Source: Spongilla lacustris
Taxonomy: Eukaryota; Porifera; Demospongiae; Spongillida; Spongillidae
Direction of reading: 5' to 3'
Assembly (NCBI GenBank): GCA_949361645.1
Contig: OX442415.1
Coordinates: 7,281,573-7,345,572 of the forward strand
Length of the DNA stretch: 64,000 bases
This document shows, piece by piece, positions 35,272 through 46,428 of the stretch (position 1 is the stretch's first letter; every line of letters begins with the position of its first letter). The notes under the pieces are model-generated. The model saw only the letters and a program-made list of their open reading frames with translations. It was not told the origin of the DNA and searched no databases. The translations under genes and the position numbers were made by a program.

Positions 35272-35970
35272 TCATGGTTACTGTTGTCACATTATTAGAC
35301 TCTCCATTTGCAGATACAAAGCAATGTTTGTAGATGTATCTTTATAATTCTATACTGTGGTACATGTGCATATAGCTGCCCACTTCCTTGGTAGTCTGGC
35401 TAGCCCTATCATCTCTTATAACGTGCACCTTTATGCAGCTTTTGAAATGACCACCTCCATATGACTCCCAAATAGCTACGTGCATGACCTTCACTTTCAC
35501 TGTCTGCACATATGTTATTTGTGTGTAAAGCTAAATCATTATCTATATAGCTCCAGTATGAATTATAACCTAATTGATGTAAATTGACCACAAATATTAT
35601 ACTATGGTATAGTGTTTAGAAAATTATGATTGAAAAAAAAGACATTTTGGCCAAATCACGTACACCACACACATATCATATACATGCATGCAGCCCTAAG
35701 AGGTCCAACAACACTAAGGTCCATTCTTACAGTCTAGCAGGGACAGCCTCCACCAATCAAATCATACTCTTCACAGCCTTGATGATGTGGGCGGAGCTTA
35801 TCCCGTACAGCTCCAGCAGCTCATGGCAGACCACTTCTAGGGGTGCCAGTGACGGCCAATCGGGGCACACGAATGTTGAGCTCCTCAGACAGAGCACCTG
35901 CCACACCCTCCCCAAGTCCACCTGCACACCAGAGGGCAGTCAGTAACCATGGCAGCATAAGCATACAAAA
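34820..35970. repeat. NLR-tail/transketolase-tail duplicon, copy 2
   Basis: Same content and order as 12915-14070: intron end, terminal LRR exon, spacer, transketolase last exon on the opposite strand. Differences are mostly single bases and small indels. Confidence 0.85.
35757..35921 (-). pseudogene. Transketolase last exon, copy 2 (frameshifted)
   Basis: Same C-terminal exon as at 13847-14013 and 57470-57636 but 165 instead of 167 bp: two bases are lost in the CATGGCACAGACC stretch, which shifts the frame within the GIPRSG...ELLELYG region. No other transketolase exon lies within reach on this strand. Non-functional. Confidence 0.85.
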
Positions 35971-37837
35971 CACTTACAGTACCTCATCTATAATGTAGGG
36001 GAAGGAGAGGAGGGAGGAAGAGTTCAAGAAACATTGTGTAGGCCTTCTTTTACATGCGGTGGCATGGTGACCTAGCTTTATCCAGGGGCTCCTGAGGCCC
36101 ACACATAGGGCAAGTGGCACCATCTTCAAGAGTGGGAGGTCCAGCCACCATTTGATCAGAACTTGGGCGTCATCTGGGGACAGCCACATACCCAGACCAT
36201 GCAGGGGGTCTTGATACCTACTTTTGTGGGATTTTCCTCAAAAGGGTTAAGAAAAGACTCAAATTACATCATAAATAGCAACATATGACTTACTGTAAGT
36301 TACATAACTAAATATGCAAGACAAGCATGTGGCGTGCTATACGATGTGAAGCTTTGTGTCCTGTTTGTAACGAATTTATAACTGTAAACAAACGCAGTAT
36401 AATGTCTTGCTTGCTCACCCCCCCAGGCCAAAGCCACTGTCTAGGTTTGGGGCAATCAGTAGCTCCGCTGACCTCTGTGTCCTTTTGCGACGTCAACATG
36501 TCTGATGACGGAGAACGTGTGTGACAGACATGTGAATAGGGGTGATTGTGCACAGAGGCATGCTGGTGTATGTATGCACATAAAATGCACACACACACCC
36601 ATACCCCTGTGCACTCCTATACATGTACTAGCTCAGCACTATACACGCCCCGCCCCCTCCACAGCACTATACACGCCCCGCCCCCTCCACAGCACTGCCC
36701 CGCCCCCTTCACAGCACTATACACTCTCTGCCCCGCCCCCTCCACAGTACTACATACTACATAATGTGTAGCATTTCATTAAAATCACACACCACACTAG
36801 GGCATTCAATTTCATAAATATCGCACAACATGTGTAAGATAACACACCAGTCCTTCACAGGCACCATTTCCCTAAATGGGCATCAAATGGCCAAGCATAC
36901 AGTAATACCGTTTGCCACTTCTGGTATATGTGTAATATAATTTGTACTTTTATACACATAATACAGCTGAATTGTACACATAATAAGATACCTCCTTTTG
37001 GCTATACTGTTGGGCCAAACAAGCAAACAGTGCAACTGCAACATAAGTCACAAAACGAGAGGATCAAAGAGAGGGAAAGGACACAGCCATTAATGTAGTG
37101 GGGGACCCCATTGCCAGGGGGAGGGGCCATTATAAAGGGAGATGGTCAACATAAGAGACAGGTCTGGGGATGAGGGCTGATAAAGAGCACATAAGCCATT
37201 GGAGGGAAGGCTTGATTGATCCTTCACTAGCCATGAGCCACCAAAACATTGGCCACAGGTCCAAAGAGAGATGTAACTTCTCGTACAAGACTATGCTTAT
37301 TCACAGAGTGTACAGCTACTTTATAATTAATTTTGGGGCAAAGCAAGAAACGATAGCTCAAATTAATGCAGCAAGTAAAAACAATGGAATTTTCCCAGGT
37401 ACCTGTACATTCCTGGCTGGGCAATACAGTGTACCACTTTATGTGTGAGACAGCTGCTGTTCTTATAATTACCAGCCAGCTGCCTGGGGCTACTTTGAGT
37501 AGTAAACCACACCAGCCCATGCAAGTGTTACAACATGAGAGTAGGTGCAGTGAGAAGACCCAGTGTTCAGATAGCTACATGCATGACCTTCACACAGCGG
37601 TTCAGTGGGCTGATTACGTATCGTTCCGAATCCTGTATTTTCTATTGCTTACGTGTAAGCGCCCAAACGTGTGGTTTTGGGCTTCCGCATGTTCCGTATG
37701 CTCCGTAATATAAACGATTGCGTATTGCGGTCAACGTACGTGTGATAGCCGTAGGGTGTGTGAAATCCATATAACCGGACGAAAGAAAATTTTGTTCATC
37801 AATTGTGTACTTCCGCGGCGATTGCAATTGTCTCTGA
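35971..37837. other. Interval before the transposase gene
   Basis: No supported gene. Contains a GC-rich minisatellite at 36645-36750. The last 250 bp (37590-37837) are richer in CpG and may hold the promoter and 5' end of the transposase element. Confidence 0.45.
36645..36750. repeat. GC-rich minisatellite, about 28-bp unit, four copies
   Basis: The unit contains CGCCCCGCCCCCTCCACAGC and CACTATACA. One copy is shortened. Confidence 0.88.
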
Positions 37838-40753
37838 ATGAGTGGAAAACGTCGTTTCTGTCATCACTGTGGCGAATTCGTCTGCAGGTCTACTTACTTT
37901 GAACATCTTCAACTTGAGGCCGTTGAGGGTATGATGCAGTGTATTTTCCACAGGTACCCACAAACATAGATCTTACTTCAGATGCAGAGCCTAATGCGGA
38001 ACTGCACCATGGCAGTACTAATCCCGAACCACCGTACAATAGCTCATCAGACAGTGAATCTCCAGGTGATCATACTGCTTCAACTTCAAGTGAATCTGGC
38101 AGCGATATCGATGATGAAGATTTTGAGGTAAAACAACATCAGCTAGCTGAGTAATGTATATGCGCGCTGGGGTGCATGGTATAGTAGTTTACTGCCATAA
38201 TTTTGTACCCACAATCTCATGCAGCGTCAAAATCGTGCCGATGATGATAATGAATCTGTACGTCTACTACGTGGTTTGTTTATATTTCTCACTGTGTGGC
38301 AACTGTGCTTTGGAATATCAGAAGCTGCCATGATGGTTCTTTTCTTGTTCATACGTATATTTTTAAGGCTAGTGTCCAACGTCAGTTTGGACAGCATTAT
38401 CCAGAACTATCCACAAACTATTGCAAAAGCTAGGATAAATAGTGGATTAATACCACAATCATTTGAGCGTTTTGTTGTATGTCCATCATGCCATGCAATG
38501 TATGATTTCAGTAGCTGTATTACTACAACACACAGTGGAAAGATGGTGCCAGCTACATGCAGACATGTGGAATACCCTGCCCACCCACAAGCACAATTTA
38601 GAAAAGCATGTGGAAAGGAACTGTTGAAACAAACTAGAACTAAAGGATTGTTACAAGCCAACAAGGAGTACTGTTACCAAAATCTTAAAGATGCCATCAC
38701 TAAACTAATAAATCGGCCACAATTCCTTGAAAAATGTGAGCAATGGCGGAATAGAATGGTAGATAAAGATGTTCTATTTGACATATATGATGGCAAAATT
38801 TGGGAGGAGTTTCAAACAGTTCATGGAAAGCCATTTTTATCACTCCCAAACAATCTAGCAGTAGGACTTGGTTGTGATTGGTTTCAGCCATATAAACACG
38901 TCACATACTCAGTAGGAGTACTTTATTTGGTTATATTTAACTTGCCAAGAGAAGATAGATTTAAAATGCAAAATATAATACTGCTTGGAATAATTCCAGG
39001 ACCTTCAGAGCCAAAAAAGGGAATTAACTCATATTTAGGTCCATTTGTAGATGATTTGCTTAAATTCTGGGATGGCGTCAATGTGTGGCATGATCAGTCA
39101 CACATGTTCATTACAATTCGTATAGCACTAATATGTGTAATGTGTGACATACCAGCATGTAGGAAGGTATGTGGCTTTGCTGGGCATAGTGCCTGTCGTG
39201 GCTGTTCAAAGTGCATGAAAGAATTTCCATCTGGAGTGTTTCAAAATAAGTTGGATCATTCAGGATATGATCGAGACACATGGGAACTGAGGTCAAATTC
39301 TGATTATAAAATTCAATCTGAACAATATTTACAAGCTGCAACAAAGATGGCAAAGAACAACATAGTTACTCAGTTTGGAGTAAGGTATTCAGTACTTGTA
39401 AAACTTCCATACTTTGACATTATTCGAATGCATGTGGTAGATCCTATGCATAATTTTTTGTTGGGCACAGCAAAGCATATGATGCATGTGTGGACAGAAA
39501 GGAACATTATCTCAAAGGCTGATTTAGACACCATTGCTAAAACTGCCTTAAAAATCAATGTTCCACGATGTGTTGGACGACTTCCTAATAAAATTGCATC
39601 TAGTTTTTCAGGGTTTACAGCAGACCAGTGGAGAAACTGGATAACAATATATTCTTCTGTGTGCTTAAAAGATGTACTGCCAAGAAATCACTATCAATGC
39701 TGGCTTCTGTATGTTCGGGCATGTAAAATTCTTTTGTCACCATCAATTTTAAAGCAAAGTGTATCAGCAAGTGATCAATATTTAGTTCAATTCTGCAAGA
39801 TGTTTGAAACCTTATATGGGGCAGAACAGTGCACAATCAACATGCATTTGCATTTGCATATGAAAGAACTTGTTTTAGATTATGGCCCAGTGTATTCTTT
39901 TTGGTGCTTTTCATTTGAAAGGTTTAATGGTATTCTTGGTAGCTACTTCACTAACAATCACAGCATTGAAGTGCAGTTCATGAAAAAATTTCTGCTTCAA
40001 CAGCATTGCCTTTCAATTCATCTTCCTGATGAATTTGAAGAACTGTTGACACTGTGCAAAGAAAAAAACAATTATGCCTCTCTTTCACTCACTTATGTTG
40101 GTGGTGATTCAGCAACTTTGCATCGTAAGCTTGTGCTATCTCCTTTATCGCAGTTAAAAGAACTTGATTTCAGTATCGATTCAACTTTGGGAGCACTTCT
40201 TCCACCTGTTTGTACAAAATATATGGATTTTGAAATGCTTAACCATTTGACAATGTTTTACAGTTACATGTACTCAGACTTTGATACATTGTCTGTAGTA
40301 TACAACACTTCTGGTCGAGCACATTACAATGGAGAGGTGGTTCATTCAACTATGGCAAGAACAGACAAAGGGTCTGCAGTATCTGCGTATTGGCCAACAA
40401 AGGGAGCAGAAGAGATGAATGATCTTTGTGAATCTCAGAGCGAAGGGGATGCTCATTTCGGAATTGTGCATAACTTTGTTGAACATACCATAACTATCAA
40501 TCAGACCACTTCAAAAACACATGTATTTGCATTTGTTAAATGGGCCAAACCACATCATGCTCAAGAATACTGGTTTGGTCAGTCAGCTATTGTGTGTGAA
40601 AAGGAGTATGAAGAACAGTCATTTTGTAACTATATTCCTATTCAACGTATCTTATGTGTTTGTGCTCATGCTGACCTTGAACTACAATTTGACCTAGTGA
40701 AACAAAATGTATTTGTAGCGATTCCAACACACGTGTTGTCATCAGCTCATTGA
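37838..40753 (+). CDS. Transposase of the Tnp2/Transposase_21 type (CACTA/EnSpm-like)
   Basis: Three exons fit in phase: 37838-37928, 37970-38127 and 38225-40753 (about 925 residues). Exon 1 encodes a small zinc-finger start (RRFCHHCGEF). Exon 2 is acidic and serine-rich. Exon 3 carries the core: CPSCHAMYDF, then GIIPGPSEPKKGINSYL, VDDLLKFWDGV, the CDIPACRKVCGFAGHSAC segment with C-x2-C, and VDPMHNFLLGTAKHMMHVW. Further on, MHLHMKELVLDYGPVYSFW resembles the DUF4218 region that accompanies Transposase_21. These proteins cut and paste CACTA-type DNA transposons. The long uninterrupted exon suggests recent activity. The acceptor at 37969 was chosen because it restores the frame; a stronger-looking AG at 37953 does not. 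CACTA-type terminal repeats were not located. Confidence 0.85.
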
Positions 40754-41065
40754 GACAAAAGTATCATACCTTTTGATGTGTATATATACTTATTTATAAC
40801 TGTATATAGAAATTTAACGTTCACTATTTTTTCCTCATCTTTACAAGTAAGGAGAGAGGCTCAAGAAAGCAAAGATTCATCCCCCACCCCCCTTACTGTA
40901 TTACACGTGTACTGCATTGCTGCATGGCCCTTATACCTAATACATAGGTCTACACATCTTGCTATATTACAGTACATTGTACAACTGTTCGCAATTTGGT
41001 CATGAATATATTAATGCGGCGGTTTTCTGATGTGGCAGGCAATATCTTGTCTCGAGCTAATACAT
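40754..41065. other. Downstream region of the transposase gene
   Basis: AT-rich, no coding region supported; likely 3' UTR and spacer up to the palindromic element. Confidence 0.4.
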
Positions 41066-41243
41066 GTACAGTGCTCCCTCGATTATACGGAAAAGTATCA
41101 CCTCGATTATACGGAAAATAAGGCACATTCATTGGGTGTTAGGTAAACTGTCGGTGTACTTAGCCATAAGCTGTCTAAACCATTAATGACATTCATACTT
41201 ACCTCTAATTACATTCCCCAAGCCAATGTGGTGTAGCCTTTTA

Positions 41244-41666
41244 TTAACAAAAAAGGCAATTGAATTTTAAGAGACAGTTTTCAGCAACGCCCTTTCTTTG
41301 ATCTCTCGGGGCTATAGATGGTGCAGTATGCCTGCAAAACACGCGCACACAATGCATTTCATACGGGAGCTCATGTGAGCATGCATGCTTGATCATGAAC
41401 ATGTACTGGTACACCGCCCTGCATCGTATCTGCAGGTCCATGTGTTGAGTCTGCTGCACACCTTCCACCATTACTGATACTAACCTGTGCTTGGTTGGTA
41501 CAATTATCTCAATGTCACATTGTGGGCACACCAACCTTGATGGCGTTAAATAGTACTGGCTCTCAGTGCTTTCCAAAGTGCTAGCAACATGATCATGTGT
41601 AAGCAAATCTGCATTCACGCAAACACTGTACAAAACAGTATACATGATGCTCACCAATTTATACAT
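41244..41666 (-). CDS. Hypothetical reading frame in the left palindrome arm
   Basis: 140 codons, read outward from the centre. It has a zinc-ribbon-like CPQCDIEI segment and several further cysteines and histidines (KHACSHELPYEMHC), but no family is recognised. The same frame occurs unchanged in the right arm at 42918-43340. Further short frames toward the centre (41843-42091, containing HASDVARGLDILIVSSSQ and ending near a GTAATT donor) may be upstream exons of one gene. This could be a captured host gene piece; coding status is uncertain. Confidence 0.35.
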   Translation of the reverse strand: MYKLVSIMYTVLYSVCVNADLLTHDHVASTLESTESQYYLTPSRLVCPQCDIEIIVPTKHRLVSVMVEGVQQTQHMDLQIRCRAVYQYMFMIKHACSHELPYEMHCVRVFCRHTAPSIAPRDQRKGVAENCLLKFNCLFC

Positions 41667-42917
41667 CCTTGAACAAACTGTATTTTAAAGGCAAGCACTG
41701 TTGCAGAATGAATATATAAGAAGAGAAGGTAACTGATGCATGTGACATTATGAACCTGTTAACTGTTGAAACAAGGTGGAATAGCTGAATGGCACTTGAT
41801 CCGTGCTGGTTTGAAGTGGCTTCCATCTGCTGTGCAATGCACTTATCTGTGTGTGCTTGCTCGCGCGTATGTTGTGTGCACGTGTTGTGTGTGTTCGCTT
41901 GCGTGTGTGTATCGTGAGTCATGCACGTAATGATTTACCAAATAGTGTTTAAAATTACCTGCCTTGAGTGGGTTGGCATGGGCATGCATGGTGAACTCAT
42001 CGTGTTGAGAGCTTGAAACAATCAAAATGTCAAGACCGCGTGCAACATCAGACGCATGTATAAATGTGGAAGGCACAATTATATTACACAAATACCCTGA
42101 CCCTAGGCCCTGTAATCAGCTTTAGAAATACCATGTCTGACGTGTGCTTTGATTGGTCTAGTCTTGAAACGTAGCGTCGCCTGCGACAGAGAGACATCAC
42201 GTGATTGCATTAAAAAGTGTTTACTGTGCTGTAACTCAACACATGGACGTTTATCTGTTAAAGTTCTCTATATGTTCGGAAGGCGAGCTAAGCAAGTTTG
42301 AGCAATAGGTACACTGACAATGGTCGATCACGAGCGAAGACGATTCCAATTACAGCACAGTAAACACTTTTTAATGCAATCACGTGATGTCTCTCTGTCG
42401 CAGGCGACGCTACGTTTCAAGACTAGACCAATCAAAGCACACGTCAGACATGGTATTTCTAAAGCTGATTACAGGGCCTAGGGTCAGGGTATTTGTGTAA
42501 TATAATTGTGCCTTCCACATTTATACATGCGTCTGATGTTGCACGCGGTCTTGACATTTTGATTGTTTCAAGCTCTCAACACGATGAGTTCACCATGCAT
42601 GCCCATGCCAACCCACTCAAGGCAGGTAATTTTAAACACTATTTGGTAAATCATTACGTGCATGACTCACGATACACACACGCAAGCGAACACACACAAC
42701 ACGTGCACACAACATACGCGCGAGCAAGCACACACAGATAAGTGCATTGCACAGCAGATGGAAGCCACTTCAAACCAGCACGGATCAAGTGCCATTCAGC
42801 TATTCCACCTTGTTTCAACAGTTAACAGGTTCATAATGTCACATGCATCAGTTACCTTCTCTTCTTATATATTCATTCTGCAACAGTGCTTGCCTTTAAA
42901 ATACAGTTTGTTCAAGG

Positions 42918-43340
42918 ATGTATAAATTGGTGAGCATCATGTATACTGTTTTGTACAGTGTTTGCGTGAATGCAGATTTGCTTACACATGATCATGTTGC
43001 TAGCACTTTGGAAAGCACTGAGAGCCAGTACTATTTAACGCCATCAAGGTTGGTGTGCCCACAATGTGACATTGAGATAATTGTACCAACCAAGCACAGG
43101 TTAGTATCAGTAATGGTGGAAGGTGTGCAGCAGACTCAACACATGGACCTGCAGATACGATGCAGGGCGGTGTACCAGTACATGTTCATGATCAAGCATG
43201 CATGCTCACATGAGCTCCCGTATGAAATGCATTGTGTGCGCGTGTTTTGCAGGCATACTGCACCATCTATAGCCCCGAGAGATCAAAGAAAGGGCGTTGC
43301 TGAAAACTGTCTCTTAAAATTCAATTGCCTTTTTTGTTAA
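42918..43340 (+). CDS. Hypothetical reading frame in the right palindrome arm
   Basis: Identical protein to the frame in the left arm, on the opposite strand. With the candidate upstream exon 42493-42741 it reads outward toward the right end of the element. Function unknown; the pair of divergent copies would give complementary transcripts if read through the centre. Confidence 0.35.
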   Translation: MYKLVSIMYTVLYSVCVNADLLTHDHVASTLESTESQYYLTPSRLVCPQCDIEIIVPTKHRLVSVMVEGVQQTQHMDLQIRCRAVYQYMFMIKHACSHELPYEMHCVRVFCRHTAPSIAPRDQRKGVAENCLLKFNCLFC

Positions 43341-43518
43341 TAAAAGGCTACACCACATTGGCTTGGGGAATGTAATTAGAGGTAAGTATGAATGTCATTA
43401 ATGGTTTAGACAGCTTATGGCTAAGTACACCGACAGTTTACCTAACACCCAATGAATGTGCCTTATTTTCCGTATAATCGAGGTGATACTTTTCCGTATA
43501 ATCGAGGGAGCACTGTAC

Positions 43519-44199
43519 GTGTATGATATGTATGATTGTTTAAACCACAAATGTCCCAGCTATATATATATATATTATTATATAATTATAGCATTTAGAT
43601 TTGTCTGATCAACGCACCGAAATATAAACCGACGTGTACATGTATGTATGTGTATTATAGCTACATTCCCTGTGTATAAACGTAGTTTATATTTAGTACA
43701 TGTCAGTACGTTGTTCGGACAAAACAAAATGCTATAGCTGGGCCAATTGCTGTTTAGGCAATCATGCATATATATTTTGACATATACATTAGCACAAAAA
43801 AAAGGATGATACCGCTAGTCGTGCATGAAATATTGCGTTTGAAATTTTCAACAAGCTCTACATCTGGTCTACTATCCTCACTCCTTTCCGGCTCAATTGA
43901 TACAACATGCATGCATATGCTGTATGCATGCACGTAATACCACTGACCAGCTCTGTGTCCTAGCTACTTCTTTAAGACTTTATCGGAATTGTAATTATAA
44001 TACACTCTGCCAGTTGTGCATGCATGGAACGGCACACAAATGTAAAAGACTGATACATACGTGCAAGCGCCAGCTGCATGCTTGTGTACGTTTATATATC
44101 CGCGTTGCAAATAGAGACTAGAGTCAAAGCTATTTCCGTCTTTAGAAGGGTTAATCACAATCCGCACGTATACACGTGCCTGTCATATTTTTATTGGAA
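43519..44199. other. Interval between palindrome and accessory gene
   Basis: AT-rich with TA repeats near 43561-43580; no coding region supported. It probably includes the 5' region of the gene starting at 44200. Confidence 0.4.
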
Positions 44200-46010
44200 A
44201 TGAACGCGCATGGTTTTTATGGCCGGAGGGGGCAGAGTGCTCAATATGCATCTTCCGTGTCATCTGCTAGTTCTGACTGCAACGACACTTCTCAAATTCC
44301 AAGAGAAACTATATCAGATTTGGTAAAAGCCCAACAAAGCAATGCTGTTGCCATACAAGGTGTGATGCAAAGAATGGATGCAATAGCTAAAGACATTGAA
44401 GACCTGAAAAAACAAACATCGCCGCAATGTCAAGCGAGCAGCGCTTCTGTGAAGTCATCGCCATCAACCAGAAGAATTCCTTCGGAACTAAGTGTGAGTT
44501 ACGAAAAAATAAAAGTACTAAATGTTCAATCGCGCGTTCTAGACATCACTAAAGTGCATATACAGTGGATTGGCAGTGGAAAGGCAATTCAAAGTTGAGG
44601 AAAGGTATGTTCGTACTTTTGTATTTGGTAAAATGATGTTCTCACTTTTGACAATGCTAGCTACAGAAGTGACCACAACCAGCTGGTTTCAACTTGGCTG
44701 ATTGACCAACTTAGAAAAGCACCAAAACTTGACCAGTACCATGACTTTCACACTAGTAATATAGCAATTCATTACATATGTATTCATTGTTGCAATAAAT
44801 GTATTCATGATCAACAGGAGCAGTATACAGGTATTATGAATCAAGGCGAAGGCAATTTAAAGATCTGGCAGAGGAAAGAGTTACGACAGTAACAGCCAAT
44901 CAAAAAAAGTCAAAGAAACGAAGATCCCAGAAAAAGGTTATTCAGTTTAAAAATAACAAAAACAAATGGTATTTGATGCAATAGCGCATTTTCAGTTGTA
45001 TCAACACAGAAAAACAGTTCTGAAAGATGACGAAAGAGCAAAATGGGACCAGATTGATCCTTCGTATATGACATCAGAGAGTGACACTGAATACCAGCAG
45101 AAAAAGGTGAAGGAAACCCACAGCCCTGCTTGGAGATCAGCTGGTAATTTTCAAACGCCAATAATTATTTATTTATGGAATTGCTATTCTTGAAGTTCTT
45201 AACAGGTTGATTCTCAAGCTTGACAAACGCTTGGCTGCGAAGAAGTCAGAAAAGGAATCCATTGGGTTTCAGCGCAAGGAGAGAGTTGCAGGATTGCCTT
45301 CTACATCGCAAGCCCCAATTGGTGCTCCCCAGTGGGCTGTGAGTGAAGGTAATAAGTTGTGCTATAAACTATACATGGTAACTGTTTTTATCGAATGTTT
45401 GAAGGAGCAGAGCAGCAGGAGTTTCAGCCCTTGACATCTCCTGCAATGTCAGATTCAGCCACCCCAGAAAATTTGTCACAAAGGCCTCAAGAACCAGGTA
45501 CATGTAGATGTCCACATATGCTGATATATGTAAATCATGTTTGCATCATACAGAATTATTGGATACACCAGTAACACGGAAGAGAGTACAAGAATCACAT
45601 AGAAGGCATTTTCGACCAAAAGGTATGAGATTGATATTTAGTAGCAATCAATTTGTACTAGAAAACTAAATACATGTGTTAATAGATCAACTCCAAGCAC
45701 GGAATGATGCATTGTAAGTATCAGTACTTCGTACATTGTTTTTAGAAATTTATATTCTGTATTACTCGACTTACAGCACACCTGCACCAAAACTAGTACC
45801 AAGGAAGCTTTGTGACGTGCCTGTTGCCCATGGTAGCGGTAGCACATGTACTCAATCAACAGGAATGACGTCAAGTGGTAAAATTTCAGATTGATGTGAT
45901 GAATGAAGCATTATTTTATTGTTACCATGTAGACCGCCGGTACAGTGTTGAATGCAACTTCAATTGGTCTGACATTGACTCAGCTGAATTTTCAAGCTCA
46001 AGCGACTGAC
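44200..46010 (+). CDS. Multi-exon transposon-associated protein, function unknown
   Basis: Candidate exons, approximate at their edges: 44200-44493 (coiled coil, QGVMQRMDAIAKDIEDLKKQ), 44818-44936 (basic, RRRQFKDLAEERV then KKSKKRRSQKK), 44992-45145 (AKWDQIDPSYMTSESDTEY, then PAWRS), 45208-45352 (LILKLDKRLAAKKSEKE ... GAPQWAVSE), 45408-45497, 45555-45621, 45779-45879 and 45934-46010 (ends FNWSDIDSAEFSSSSD and stop). The order coiled coil, basic block, DPSYM...SES acidic motif, PAWRS and a LDKR helix resembles uncharacterised proteins repeated in sponge and cnidarian genomes. The same strand and position after the transposase suggest it is the accessory (DNA-binding) protein of the same element. 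The junction of the first two listed exons is out of phase as drawn, so one boundary or a small exon is missing. Confidence 0.6.
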
Positions 46011-46428
46011 CGTTTCATGATCAGTAACAAGCTAGCGTGCGCTCCCCTTCAAGATAGTACTCATTGATCATACACGTTACTAGACTAGGACTCCAGTACT
46101 TCAGCCTCGACGTTACCTTGTGTACAAGCATCGCACAATATATAGCCTATATACGACGCGTGAACTTTTCATTAATTTTAACCCCAAACAATGTTATTAA
46201 AATAGTCGTGCGTTGGAAATTGTATAGGCCTCTGCTGTACTGGCTGCACGAAGGACAAGATAAATGGACCAATTGACGCATGGTACCTCGCTCCACAAAG
46301 AATGGTGTAACTTTTTTGCTTGATATACATCATTTGGATTCTCGTGCCGCAGTTAGCTAGCTCGTTGCTACACATCCGTTATACCTGTAAACTAATGCTA
46401 ATGCCTATTTTGATGGTTGTGTTCTCAG

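Larger units (their letters stand above)
41066..43518. mobile_element. Giant palindromic element: 1,169-bp inverted arms, 115-bp spacer
   Basis: Left arm 41066-42234 and right arm 42350-43518 appear to be exact reverse complements: mirrored positions add up to 84584 throughout, with no indel, and the reading frames in the arms translate identically on opposite strands. The spacer is 42235-42349. The ends read CAGTGCTCCCTCGATTATAC, resembling pogo/Tigger termini, and lie next to TA on both sides. A second CCTCGATTATACGG follows 27 bp inside. It lies between the transposase gene and the downstream accessory gene. No transposase is encoded in the arms, so mobilisation in trans would be needed. 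An assembly artefact cannot be excluded from sequence alone. Confidence 0.88.
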
